Assembly: GCA_028280025.1 (NCBI GenBank)
Contig: JANQMO010000039.1
Location: 7,680 to 71,679, forward strand
Direction of reading: 5' to 3'
DNA length: 64,000 nucleotides
DNA from: Chlorobium sp.
GTDB lineage: Bacteria > Bacteroidota > Chlorobiia > Chlorobiales > Chlorobiaceae
Shown here: positions 17,092-25,379 of the stretch, in pieces
Position numbering within the stretch: the stretch's first letter is position 1
Layout of the letters: the number at the start of each line of letters is the position of its first letter
The notes under the pieces: model-generated
The model's input: only the letters and a program-made list of their open reading frames with translations
The model's database searches: none
Told to the model about the DNA's origin: nothing
Made by a program: the position numbers and the translations under genes

Positions 17092-17589
17092 TTATTCCTT
17101 TGGCAGATCAAAAGCCGGCAGATGCCGGTATCCGCTGTTAACGATATCCAACAGCCCGTCATCAGGAGCAAACAGGTATCTGCCCTCGACATCCCTGAAA
17201 GAACCGAGCCCATCGAAAACGAGATATCTCTTTTTTGCAAGACTCTCCCTGAAATAGGAAGCAAGAATCCTGTAAAATGCAACCGCTTCCGTATGGGAAA
17301 GTCCTGCCTTTTCCCTGATAATGTGCAGAACACGTGTATCGATAACCGGCCTTGTCTGGAAAACAATGTTTTTCTCCGGAGGCAGAATCCTGGTAGTATC
17401 ACTCATTCGTTTCCTCTTGAAAGGGATATGCGCCACTCTGAAAGTGCCGACCCCTTTGACCGAAACCTCTCCTCTTTCCAGCAGTTCTCCAACCAGCCCC
17501 ATTCCTGTTTCATGGAGCATGTCCGTCACATGCTCCCTTTCCAGGGCAAGCTTCGTTTCCAGAAGGACAATGCAGGAAGTGCTTTTCAT
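17092..17589 (-). CDS. HU-like DNA-binding protein, duplicated fold
   Basis: 165 residues. HU/IHF-like elements are visible twice: residues ~28-60 (LVGELLERGEVSVKGVGTFR, then the basic IPFKRKR) and ~115-140 (YLVFDGLGSFRDVEGRYLFA). The central stretch resembles the beta-arm region with a Pro-Pro. This suggests a divergent, possibly two-domain HU-type protein like those in Bacteroidota. It sits immediately upstream of bchY, so it might shape the nucleoid or influence pigment gene expression (inference). The start overlaps the stop of a small upstream frame (ATGA). Confidence 0.65.
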   Translation of the reverse strand: MKSTSCIVLLETKLALEREHVTDMLHETGMGLVGELLERGEVSVKGVGTFRVAHIPFKRKRMSDTTRILPPEKNIVFQTRPVIDTRVLHIIREKAGLSHTEAVAFYRILASYFRESLAKKRYLVFDGLGSFRDVEGRYLFAPDDGLLDIVNSGYRHLPAFDLPKE

Positions 17590-17723
17590 GAAGGAACCGG
17601 TTGATGAAAATCATTGTAATCGATGGCAAAAAACGTCATCAGCCGTTTCCCCTTCAGGCAGCAGCGCCCCTCGCCATCATCGGCATGCTGCACATTGAAA
17701 GGAGAACGCTCATTGACCAGCAT
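17586..17723 (-). CDS. possible small protein upstream of the HU-like gene
   Basis: A frame ends with TGA at 17586-17588, overlapping the ATG of the HU-like gene by the ATGA arrangement that often marks coupled genes. From the ATG at 17721-17723 it gives 45 residues (MLVNERSPFNVQHADDGEG at the start); the frame stays open back to 17846 but there it would overlap the start of xseA on the other strand. No family is recognised. Kept because of the coupling and the protein-like composition. Confidence 0.35.
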   Translation of the reverse strand: MLVNERSPFNVQHADDGEGRCCLKGKRLMTFFAIDYNDFHQPVPS

Positions 17724-17798
17724 CAAAATATAGTAAAACCATTCGACGGAAATACCTAACTTTGGACAGGTCAAAGAAACCAAACCGGGCAATCCTTT

Positions 17799-19046
17799 AT
17801 GCAGGAACAGGTTCTGACGGTCAGTGAACTTACCGCCGACATACAATCCGTCCTCGAGGCTCGGTATCCCTCAGTTTGCGTGAAAGGAGAAATATCAAAT
17901 TTCAGGCTGCCGGGCTCGGGACATATCTACATGACGCTGAAAGACACCGATGCCCGGATACCTGCGGTCATCTGGAAAAGTATCCGGATGAGGCTTGCCG
18001 TGGACCTTCAGGACGGCATGGAAATCATCGCCCGCGGACGGATCGAGGTCTATCCGCCTTCAGGAAGATACCAGCTCATCTGCACATCCGTGACCCCTGC
18101 GGGCGAGGGTGCGCTGCAGCTTGCCTACGCGCTGCTCCTTGAAAAACTTGCCGGAAAAGGGTATTTCAACGAGGAACATAAACAACCGCTGCCGCGCATC
18201 CCTGAAACAATCGGCCTGGTGACGTCTCCTACCGGGGCGGTTATCGAGGACATGAGCAACGTTCTGGAAAGGCGGTTTCCTGCAGCACGGCTGCTGCTTT
18301 TTCCCGTGAAGGTACAAGGAAAAGAGGCTGCCGAAAACGTCATCAGCGCAATAACATACTTCAATACCGCCCTTGAGGGATCCGAGAGGCCTGATGTCAT
18401 TATCGTCGCTCGCGGCGGAGGTTCTCTTGAAGACCTTCAGGCATTCAACGAGGAAGCGGTGGCAATGGCGATATTCCGTTCGTCTGTTCCCGTCATCAGC
18501 GCCGTCGGTCACGAAACAGATGTAACAATCGCCGATATGGTTGCGGACAAACGAGCCGGCACCCCATCGATCGCGGCTGAGATCGCCGCACCCGATACCG
18601 GTGAACTGCTCCGTCACCACGACACCCTCATGAATCGTCAAAGAGCGGCCCTGCAGACAAAGATCGATGGTACGGAGCAGCAGGTGACATCACTCATCGG
18701 CAGTTACGCGTTCAACCGCCCCCAGATCGCCGTTGATCAACTGGAAGAAGAGATACACCACCTGCTCAGGCTCATGCAGCAGTCGGTCGGGAACACCATC
18801 CGGCACGTCGAGACCGGGCTTTCAGCTCTTGCAGAGCGGCTTGTGCTGCTCGATTACCGAAAAACGCTCGAAAGAGGTTACACGCTCGTCAAACAGGGCG
18901 ATGCCTATGTCACGTCGAAAACATCTCTCGACAGGGGCAGAGCAATCGTCATGTTCCATGATGGAGAGGCCGCCGTTACTGTTCCCGGCTCCGGCTCTCT
19001 TCCCGGAACATCGTTCGAACAAGAAGAAGATCCTCGGGAGTGTTGA
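17799..19046 (+). CDS. xseA: exodeoxyribonuclease VII large subunit
   Basis: 415 residues. An N-terminal OB-fold (about 5-100: [38 protein letters not shown]) precedes the catalytic domain with [30 protein letters not shown] and [20 protein letters not shown], then a coiled coil and a C-terminal [10 protein letters not shown]. It degrades single-stranded DNA from both ends. The usual small subunit gene xseB is not next to it. The last 71 bases overlap the 3' end of the convergent kdsB gene, so its acidic tail is encoded antisense to kdsB. Confidence 0.95.
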   Translation: MQEQVLTVSELTADIQSVLEARYPSVCVKGEISNFRLPGSGHIYMTLKDTDARIPAVIWKSIRMRLAVDLQDGMEIIARGRIEVYPPSGRYQLICTSVTPAGEGALQLAYALLLEKLAGKGYFNEEHKQPLPRIPETIGLVTSPTGAVIEDMSNVLERRFPAARLLLFPVKVQGKEAAENVISAITYFNTALEGSERPDVIIVARGGGSLEDLQAFNEEAVAMAIFRSSVPVISAVGHETDVTIADMVADKRAGTPSIAAEIAAPDTGELLRHHDTLMNRQRAALQTKIDGTEQQVTSLIGSYAFNRPQIAVDQLEEEIHHLLRLMQQSVGNTIRHVETGLSALAERLVLLDYRKTLERGYTLVKQGDAYVTSKTSLDRGRAIVMFHDGEAAVTVPGSGSLPGTSFEQEEDPREC

Positions 19047-19725
19047 CGCCGGGTGAGTCCGAGGCTGTTTCAATGCAGAGCATGCGGTAACCGTTTTCAA
19101 GAAGCCGAAGCTGCTCGAGAGACTCCTCTTTTTCAAGCATAGATGGTCCGAGCTCTGCAAAATCATGCAGTACGTCCCTGCGGAATGCATAGATACCGAT
19201 ATGACGGTAGCAGATCGCCGATGCATTGCCGGCTTGCTGAAAAGGGATCCGGCTCCTGGAGAAGTACAGGGCAAAACCGTCCCTGTCCCTGACGACTTTC
19301 ACAATATTCGGGTTGCCGATCGTGGTATGATCGCCCGGAAGAACAGGATAGACCAGCGTTGCACTGTCAGGGTTTCTGCCTTGAAGATACGGTTCGGCAA
19401 GCAGGTCGATATTGCCGGGATCGATCAACGGTTCATCACCCTGCAGATTGATGAACACATCGCCATCGACCTTCGAGGCTGCTTCGGCAACCCGCTCGGT
19501 CCCACACCTGGCCTTACCGGTCATGATAACCTCGGCACCGACAGACTGGAGGGTACCTGCAATGTCGCTGCTGTCGGTCGCCACAACAACCCGTTCGGCG
19601 CATTGCGCCGATTTCGCACGCTGATAGGTCCTTACAATCAGCGGTTCGCCTTCAAGGTCGACAAGCATCTTCCTTTTCAGCCTGCTCGATTCAAGCCTCG
19701 CCGGAATGACAATGACTATTTGCAT
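18976..19725 (-). CDS. kdsB: 3-deoxy-manno-octulosonate cytidylyltransferase
   Basis: 249 residues. The CMP-binding start is [21 protein letters not shown], followed by [18 protein letters not shown] and [12 protein letters not shown], and the ending [10 protein letters not shown]. It activates Kdo to CMP-Kdo for lipopolysaccharide inner core, showing a Gram-negative envelope. Convergent with xseA (71-base overlap). Upstream is a repeat-rich gap before dtd, so it is likely to have its own promoter within or near those repeats. Confidence 0.96.
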   Translation of the reverse strand: MQIVIVIPARLESSRLKRKMLVDLEGEPLIVRTYQRAKSAQCAERVVVATDSSDIAGTLQSVGAEVIMTGKARCGTERVAEAASKVDGDVFINLQGDEPLIDPGNIDLLAEPYLQGRNPDSATLVYPVLPGDHTTIGNPNIVKVVRDRDGFALYFSRSRIPFQQAGNASAICYRHIGIYAFRRDVLHDFAELGPSMLEKEESLEQLRLLENGYRMLCIETASDSPGVNTPEDLLLVRTMFREESRSREQ

Positions 19726-19729
19726 AGAA

Positions 19730-19939
19730 TTGTTGAGGTGTTGAGGTGTTCGGTATTCGGAGAGAATGGTTGTTTTTTAAGGTGTAACGATAGCAGATAC
19801 ATTTGAAGGAGTTATATAGGTCCTATAGGTCATATGAGTCCTATAGGACCTATAAATGATCAAGAACGATTCTCCACAAACTTTTCGCTCCAGGCAATTA
19901 TCTTCCCATTCACCATTTACTATTCACGAATCACGATCA
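19730..19939. repeat. repeat-rich gap: TTGTTGAG, TATAGGACC palindrome and CATTCACGA elements
   Basis: Three interspersed families meet here. There are TTGTTGAG-like units at about 19731-19750, and a palindrome-rich TATAGG/CCTATAGG block at 19813-19855 that is related to those at 36974-37015, 37613-37656 and 38977-39010. A CATTCACCATT/CATTCACGAATCACG block at 19896-19940 is related to 259-292 and 39177-39350. No gene is seen. Confidence 0.7.
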
Positions 19940-20398
19940 TCACTCGTCACTACTCCCCGGTGTATCGACAATAAGCGTCACGGGGCCGTCATTGACGAGC
20001 CCGACCTCCATACCTGCGCCGAAAGAACCGGTCTCGATACAGAGCGAACACGAAGAACGGATGTGGTCGATAAATCTGTTGTAGGTTTCCCTGGCGTCAT
20101 CGAAAGGAGCCGCGCCGGAAAAACCCGGCCTGTTACCCCGGGTTGTATCTGCATAAAGGGTGAACTGCGAGACGACCAGCACGCCTCCGCCGGTATCGAG
20201 AACGGAACAGTTCATTTTTCCCTTGCCGTCTTCGAATATCCGCATGTTGAGAATCTTGCCGGCCATCCAGGAAATCTCGCGGTCACCATCTGCAGCAGCA
20301 ACACCGAGAAACACGAGAAGTCCCGCTCCTATACGGGAATACTCATTCCCGTCAACCTTTACCGAAGCTTCACGTACTCTTTGTATAACTGCTCTCAT
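19940..20398 (-). CDS. dtd: D-aminoacyl-tRNA deacylase
   Basis: 152 residues starting MRAVIQRVREASVKVDG. The two active-site signatures are SQFTLYADTTRGNRPGF and a C-terminal NDGPVTLIVDTPG. It removes D-amino acids (and achiral misloads) from tRNA. Thirteen bases separate it from the stop of the DUF167 frame upstream, and gatC is before that, so gatC-DUF167-dtd form a unit. Confidence 0.95.
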   Translation of the reverse strand: MRAVIQRVREASVKVDGNEYSRIGAGLLVFLGVAAADGDREISWMAGKILNMRIFEDGKGKMNCSVLDTGGGVLVVSQFTLYADTTRGNRPGFSGAAPFDDARETYNRFIDHIRSSCSLCIETGSFGAGMEVGLVNDGPVTLIVDTPGSSDE

Positions 20399-20411
20399 GA
20401 TATGGCCGCCG

Positions 20412-20705
20412 TCAGATATATGTATTCATTATCTCCAAAAACTCAGCAACTGAAAGGCCGTCGACTTTCACCTGCTTCTTTTTTCCCTTGAATCCGGCAA
20501 CAATATGAACACGGTTACGGCTACACCGAGAAGACGGGAAAGATACCTGCAGCACTCCTTATCGGCCTCTCCTTCGACCGGCGGGAGCTTTGAGCATAAC
20601 CTTGAGCATACCGTCAAGTTCACCGGCAACCCTGCTTTTTGACGAACGCGGTCCGGCCGCAACAGAAAAAAGCACTGCCCCGTCTTTTTCTTCGACTGCC
20701 GGCAT
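20412..20705 (-). pseudogene. DUF167 (YggU-like) gene with two compensating frameshifts
   Basis: The span starts ATG (20703-20705), fifteen bases after gatC, and reads MPAVEEKDGAVLFSVAAGPR and then GELDGMLKVMLKAP in frame one. The expected next part, PPVEGEADKECCRYLSRLLG, is only found in a second frame. The ending VHIVAGFKGKKKQVKVDGLS then EFLEIMNTYI returns to frame one, where a TAA otherwise interrupts. Removing one C from a CCC run (near 20582) and adding one C at a CC run (near 20525) restores a perfect 97-residue DUF167 protein. Either the gene is broken or the sequence has two homopolymer errors. The function of the family is unknown. Confidence 0.75.
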
Positions 20706-20719
20706 CGCTGCTATCAGGT

Positions 20720-21007
20720 CTAGCCGATAACTTTCGGAACTCTGAAGAAACGATCGAGCCTGTCAGGCGCATTAAGGAGAGCGGTATCGTTGGAAATGGA
20801 TTCCCGGCAAACATCATCGCGAAGAACATTCACTTCGTCATGGATGCTGCTGAGCGGTTCGATCCCGTCCGTATCGACTTCGTTCAGTTTTTCGACATAA
20901 TGCAGTATGGCATTGAGCTCACTGGTCATTTGCTTTTTTTCGTCGTCTGAAAACCTGAGCCTTGCAAGCTCGGCTATATAGACAACATCCTTTTCAGTAA
21001 CGGACAT
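20720..21007 (-). CDS. gatC: Asp-tRNA(Asn)/Glu-tRNA(Gln) amidotransferase subunit C
   Basis: 95 residues with the family pattern: MSVTEKDVVYIAELARLRFS, then LNAILHYVEKLNEVDTDGIE PL and a C-terminal LNAPDRLDRFFRVPKVIG. It stabilises GatA/GatB, which amidate misacylated tRNAs to form Gln-tRNA or Asn-tRNA; gatA and gatB are elsewhere. It begins a short unit with the DUF167 gene and dtd. Confidence 0.93.
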   Translation of the reverse strand: MSVTEKDVVYIAELARLRFSDDEKKQMTSELNAILHYVEKLNEVDTDGIEPLSSIHDEVNVLRDDVCRESISNDTALLNAPDRLDRFFRVPKVIG

Positions 21008-21035
21008 GGGTCGTACAGTTAGACATTCATAAACA

Positions 21036-21067
21036 GCAGCGTTCGGGCCCTTCTGCCTGAACGCTGC
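21036..21067. terminator. hairpin terminator downstream of citrate synthase
   Basis: GCAGCGTTCGGGC (21036-21048) pairs with GCCTGAACGCTGC (21055-21067), 12 of 13 bases plus one G-T, around a 6-base loop. On the - strand it is followed by TGTTTAT. It lies 23 bases after the citrate synthase stop and before the gatC promoter. Confidence 0.6.
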
Positions 21068-21089
21068 AAAGATACGAAAAAGGGGGTGA

Positions 21090-22436
21090 TCACAATCTGC
21101 AGATACCGATTTTTTTCTCGACCGGATAGGTCAGTTTCGGCCTTTCTTCGAGCGGAACGAAATCGCGCTTGTCGTCACCGAGATACATCTGGCGCGGACG
21201 GGAGATTTTCTGTTCTTCGTCATCCATATGCTCCGACCACTGTGCAAGCCAGCCGGGAGTTCTGCCGATGGCAAAAAGAACGGGAAACATATCGAGCGGG
21301 AAACCCATTGCCTGATAGATCAGACCGGAATAAAAATCGACATTGGGATAGAGTTTCCTGCTGACAAAAAAATCATCTTCGAGAGCGATTTTCTCGAGTT
21401 CGAGCGCAATATCGAGAAGAGCGTTCCGTCCTGTTACCTCGAATACATCAAAGGCAATCTTCTTGATGATCTTGGCTCTCGGATCATAGTTTTTATACAC
21501 CCTGTGCCCGAAACCCATCAGGCGCCCTTCACCCTCTTTTACCGATTTGATGAATCCCGGAACGTTATCGAGCGACCCGATACGTTCCAGCATGCGTATG
21601 ACGGCTTCGTTCGCGCCGCCGTGCAACGGACCGTAAAGAGCCGCGCAGCCGGCTGCCAGAGCGGAATAAGGGTCTACCTGGGAGCTGCCTACAGAGCGGA
21701 CGGCACTTGCCGAACAATTCTGTTCATGATCGGCATGCAGAATGAAGAGGACATCGAGCGCTTTTTCAAGCACCGGATCGGGAGAATATTTCAGTTCAGC
21801 CATCTTGAACATCATGGAAAGAAAATTCCCCGCGTAGCTCAACTCGTTATCAGGAAGCACGTAAGGAAATCCCATGCTGTGCCGGAAACTCATTGCCGCC
21901 AGGGTCGGCATTTTTCCAATCAGCCTCCGAACCTGCAGCCGTCTCGATTCCTTGTCGAAAATCCGTTTCGCATCCGGGTAAAATGTTGACAACGCACCGA
22001 CCGTTCCCACCAGAATACCCATCGGATGGCCATCGTAACGAAAACCGTCCATGAATTTCGTCAGGTTGGCATGAACCATTGTGTGCATCTGGATATTGTG
22101 CTTCCATGCCTCCAGCCGTTCCCTGTCCGGCAGTTCTCCTTTTATGAGCAGGTATGCCGTTTCAAGAAACGTGCTTTTTTCGGCAAGCTGCTCGATAGGA
22201 TAGCCCCGGTATCGGAGAATCCCTTTTTCACCGTCTATATAGGTGATCATGCTTTTACAGGAAGCTGTATTCAAGTATCCCGGATCATAGCCGAGAAGTC
22301 CGAAGTCTTCATCATTCACCTTTATCTGCCGAAGAGCCATAGTACGTATCGTTCCGCATTCAACAGGAACCTCATAGGTTTTCCCGGTACGGTTATCCGT
22401 TATGGTCAGCGAGTTTTTCCCCTCGTTATTTGACAT
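21090..22436 (-). CDS. gltA: citrate synthase
   Basis: 448 residues of the larger, hexamer-type (type II) form with an N-terminal beta domain (MSNNEGKNSLTITDNRTGKT). Catalytic residues sit in GPLHGGANEAVIRML (His), MGFGHRVYKNYDPRA (His and substrate Arg) and PNVDFYSGLIYQAMGFP (Asp). It condenses oxaloacetate and acetyl-CoA to citrate. Green sulfur bacteria fix CO2 by the reverse TCA cycle with ATP citrate lyase, so this enzyme runs in the opposite direction and probably serves mixotrophic growth on acetate or glutamate supply (inference). Single gene with its own terminator. Confidence 0.95.
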   Translation of the reverse strand: MSNNEGKNSLTITDNRTGKTYEVPVECGTIRTMALRQIKVNDEDFGLLGYDPGYLNTASCKSMITYIDGEKGILRYRGYPIEQLAEKSTFLETAYLLIKGELPDRERLEAWKHNIQMHTMVHANLTKFMDGFRYDGHPMGILVGTVGALSTFYPDAKRIFDKESRRLQVRRLIGKMPTLAAMSFRHSMGFPYVLPDNELSYAGNFLSMMFKMAELKYSPDPVLEKALDVLFILHADHEQNCSASAVRSVGSSQVDPYSALAAGCAALYGPLHGGANEAVIRMLERIGSLDNVPGFIKSVKEGEGRLMGFGHRVYKNYDPRAKIIKKIAFDVFEVTGRNALLDIALELEKIALEDDFFVSRKLYPNVDFYSGLIYQAMGFPLDMFPVLFAIGRTPGWLAQWSEHMDDEEQKISRPRQMYLGDDKRDFVPLEERPKLTYPVEKKIGICRL

Positions 22437-22645
22437 GGTATCGTCAGTTTATGTTAGTGAGATGCTCATACAATGATGTCCTTTTGGAGCATACTACAGA
22501 AAAGAACATTCAATGCCGGTCGAGGCATCACGGAAAAGTTACAAAACACAATCGTGAAGTCTCCGGCAACAAAGACGGTTTCCTGAAAAAAGAACAGCAG
22601 GGGCAGGAAAAACCATTCCCGTTCAATGCAATCCCCATGACCGGC

Positions 22646-24178
22646 TTACCGGTACCGCCTGATCTCTCCGTTCCGTAAACGCTCGAAATACGAGTCGAGA
22701 TCACGTTTGATATCGGGAGCGAAAAGATACAGACCGATGATGTTGGGAAACGACATGGCAAAAAACATCGCATCGGTAAAATCGACCACCGTACTGAGAT
22801 CCATTGCAGAGCCGATAACGATACAGCCGCAGATCAGAAGTTTATAACTGACATCGGAGACGCGGCTCTCTCCGAAAATATACGTCCAGGCTTTCAAACC
22901 GTAGTAGGACCATGAGATCATCGTGGAAAAGGCAAACAGGACGACAGCGACAAAAAGAATGTAGGGAAACCAGGAGATCACCTGCTCGAACGCGCTGGAT
23001 GTCAGTGCTATCCCGTCCCCGCCCTGATCGACATAGAGACCTGACAGAATAATGACAAGAGCCGTCATGGTACAGATAACCACAGTGTCGAGAAACGGCT
23101 CGAGCAGTGCGACAAGCCCCTCCGTAACAGGTTCGTCGGTCTTGACCGCTGAATGGGCGATCGGAGCGGATCCTATACCGGCTTCATTCGAGAAAGCAGC
23201 TCGTTTGATCCCCTGGATAAGCACGCCGATCACCCCGCCGTATACCGCTTCTGGAGCAAAAGCCCCGGTTATAATTGCGCTGAATGCTTCGGGGATCTTG
23301 TCGAAGCTTGAAAAAATGATGAACAGTGCCGCCGTGATATAGATTGCGACCATGAACGGCACCAGTTTCGAAGTCACCCTGACGATACTCCGAATACCTC
23401 CGATAATGACGACACCGACAAGCACAGCCATAAGCAGGCCGAAAAGCCAGCCCTGCTGATAGAGGAGGCTCTGCTCACCGCCTGTAGCGATGACCGTCTG
23501 TTTGAATGCCTGATTTGCCTGGAACATATTGCCGCCGCCGATCGACCCTCCTACACACATCAAGGCGAAGAAAAATCCGAGAGCCTTCCCGATCCGGGGA
23601 AACCCTTTTTCACCGAATCCTCTGCTGAGATAGTACATCGCCCCGCCTGAAACCGACCCGTCTTCATGTATTTTCCGGTACTTGACTCCGAGCGTGCATT
23701 CCACGAATTTCAGCGACATACCGAAAAAGCCTCCAAGGATCATCCAGAACGTGGCTCCGGGACCGCCAAGAGTGATGGCAACAGCCACACCGGCGATATT
23801 ACCGAGCCCCACCGTTGCCGAAAGGGCCGCCGTCAGCGCCTGAAAATGCGACACCTCCCCTTTCTGCTTGCCGGGCTCGTCATAGATGCCGCGGACAAGA
23901 TCAATTGCATGCCGGAAGCCGCGAATATTGACGAACCACAAAAAAAGCGTCGCCGCGACTGCGGCAAGGAGCAGCCAGAGAACGACAAACGGCATCTTCG
24001 TTCCGCCTATCGGCACCGGATAGAAAACGATACCGAACATGAAATCCGTCACCGGCGCCATGGCCTGGTTGATATACTGATCTATACCCGGATTACTGCT
24101 GTTCTCTGCAGAAAGAAGGGAGGGGCACAACAATACGCTACCGGCTGATCCGGCAAGTACGCGGAAACTTTTCTTCAT
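22646..24178 (-). CDS. sodium:alanine/glycine symporter (AGCS family)
   Basis: 510 residues with about ten membrane helices and a likely N-terminal signal-like helix ([20 protein letters not shown]). The family signature is [20 protein letters not shown], with upstream [21 protein letters not shown] for substrate and Na+ binding. It imports alanine or glycine with Na+. No neighbouring catabolic gene is present, and a ~200-base gap separates it from citrate synthase. Confidence 0.9.
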   Translation of the reverse strand: MKKSFRVLAGSAGSVLLCPSLLSAENSSNPGIDQYINQAMAPVTDFMFGIVFYPVPIGGTKMPFVVLWLLLAAVAATLFLWFVNIRGFRHAIDLVRGIYDEPGKQKGEVSHFQALTAALSATVGLGNIAGVAVAITLGGPGATFWMILGGFFGMSLKFVECTLGVKYRKIHEDGSVSGGAMYYLSRGFGEKGFPRIGKALGFFFALMCVGGSIGGGNMFQANQAFKQTVIATGGEQSLLYQQGWLFGLLMAVLVGVVIIGGIRSIVRVTSKLVPFMVAIYITAALFIIFSSFDKIPEAFSAIITGAFAPEAVYGGVIGVLIQGIKRAAFSNEAGIGSAPIAHSAVKTDEPVTEGLVALLEPFLDTVVICTMTALVIILSGLYVDQGGDGIALTSSAFEQVISWFPYILFVAVVLFAFSTMISWSYYGLKAWTYIFGESRVSDVSYKLLICGCIVIGSAMDLSTVVDFTDAMFFAMSFPNIIGLYLFAPDIKRDLDSYFERLRNGEIRRYR

Positions 24179-24338
24179 ACCTCAAGGAGATGGTTGCACG
24201 GCCGAAAAGGTCCGATACAGATCACAGACCACCCGGCCTTGTAACAAGGTCGAAATATTGAATATAACAGAAAATCGAAGGAAATAGTGTTTGGATAATT
24301 ACGCAAAGGTACCTACATTTGTACCTCATTGGTCGCAA

Positions 24339-24413
24339 GGAGCTGTAGCTCAGTTTGGTTAGAGCGCCTGCCTGTCACGCAGGAGGCCGCGGGTTCGAGT
24401 CCCGTCAGCTCCG
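24339..24413 (+). tRNA. tRNA-Asp (GTC)
   Basis: A 75-base cloverleaf: acceptor GGAGCTG/CAGCTCC, D arm GCTC...GAGC, anticodon stem CCTGC/GCAGG with loop CTGTCAC (anticodon GTC at the middle), and T arm with GTTCGAGTCCC. The discriminator base is G as expected for Asp. The CCA end is not encoded. It stands alone; no second tRNA follows. Confidence 0.97.
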
Positions 24414-24524
24414 CAAATTCCCCGCCGGTTCACGCTCTTCCCAGTCCATGGTTACTCCTGCGTCCTGACCGCAACACAAGCTCCGCTTACAGCATCAGAA
24501 ACAGGCAATGGCCATATCCGCCCT

Positions 24525-25268
24525 TCACTGCTTCCGTCTTTTGTCTTTGAGGTAGATAGACTTTGAATGCCCGTCGGAAACGGGACGTTCATCCAGATCA
24601 AAAAGTTTGGTCGCCTTTACCAGTTCGTAGAGCTTGCCGTAACCGTAGTTGCGCGGATCGAATTCAGGGGACTGCTTGGCGATCGTTCCGCCGACAGTTG
24701 CAAGATGAGCCCATCCGGCCTCGTCAGATGCCGATTCAACCGCATTCCTCAGAAGCCGTACAAGCCGGGTATCCTTTTTGAGTTCGGCGGTTGTTTTCTT
24801 TTTTATGACATCCGATTCACTTGTTTTTTCCCGAAGCACCTCTGTGTAGATGAACTTGTCACATGCGGACACAAACGGTGACGGGGTCTTTTTTTCTCCG
24901 AATCCGTAAACCAGGAGGCCCGACTCGCGGATCCGGGAAGCGAGCTTGGTGAAATCGCTGTCACTCGAAACAATGCAGAAACCATCGAACTTGCCTGTAT
25001 ACAACAGGTCCATGGCATCGATGATCATTGCGCTGTCAGTCGCGTTTTTGCCCCGCGTGTAGCCGAACTGCTGAATCGGCTGTATGGAATGCTCGAGCAG
25101 AACCTCTTTCCACCCGCGAAGGGCCTGTGAGGTCCAGTCTCCGTAAATCCTCCTGACGCTTGCTGTACCGTATTTGGCAATTTCGGCAAGCAGGCCGTCG
25201 ACAATCGAAGCCTGGGTGTTATCGGCATCAATAAGTACTGCAAGCCGCTCGGTTTTCTCGGTAGCCAT
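24525..25268 (-). CDS. NYN-domain putative ribonuclease with OST-HTH/LOTUS domain
   Basis: 247 residues from ATG at 25268 (MATEKTERLAVLIDADN). The NYN (PIN-like, LabA/YacP-type) domain shows the metal-binding Asp residues in VLIDADN, NATDSAMIIDAMDLL and IVSSDSDFTKLASRIRE. The C-terminal ~70 residues (LVRLLRNAVES..., GYGKLYELVKATKLFDLD) form an OST-HTH/LOTUS RNA-binding domain. Such proteins are believed to cut or bind RNA; the target is unknown. A further upstream ATG would add 25 residues with no conservation. Confidence 0.85.
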   Translation of the reverse strand: MATEKTERLAVLIDADNTQASIVDGLLAEIAKYGTASVRRIYGDWTSQALRGWKEVLLEHSIQPIQQFGYTRGKNATDSAMIIDAMDLLYTGKFDGFCIVSSDSDFTKLASRIRESGLLVYGFGEKKTPSPFVSACDKFIYTEVLREKTSESDVIKKKTTAELKKDTRLVRLLRNAVESASDEAGWAHLATVGGTIAKQSPEFDPRNYGYGKLYELVKATKLFDLDERPVSDGHSKSIYLKDKRRKQ

Positions 25269-25379
25269 GGTTTTTCTACTGGTTGCGTTTTTTGCTGTAT
25301 CCCGCTGCCATAGACATAGTAACACCCTGCCGTACCGTTTCAAACCGGTTCGGCTTTTTTTCTTTCAGTTGCAGAGGAT

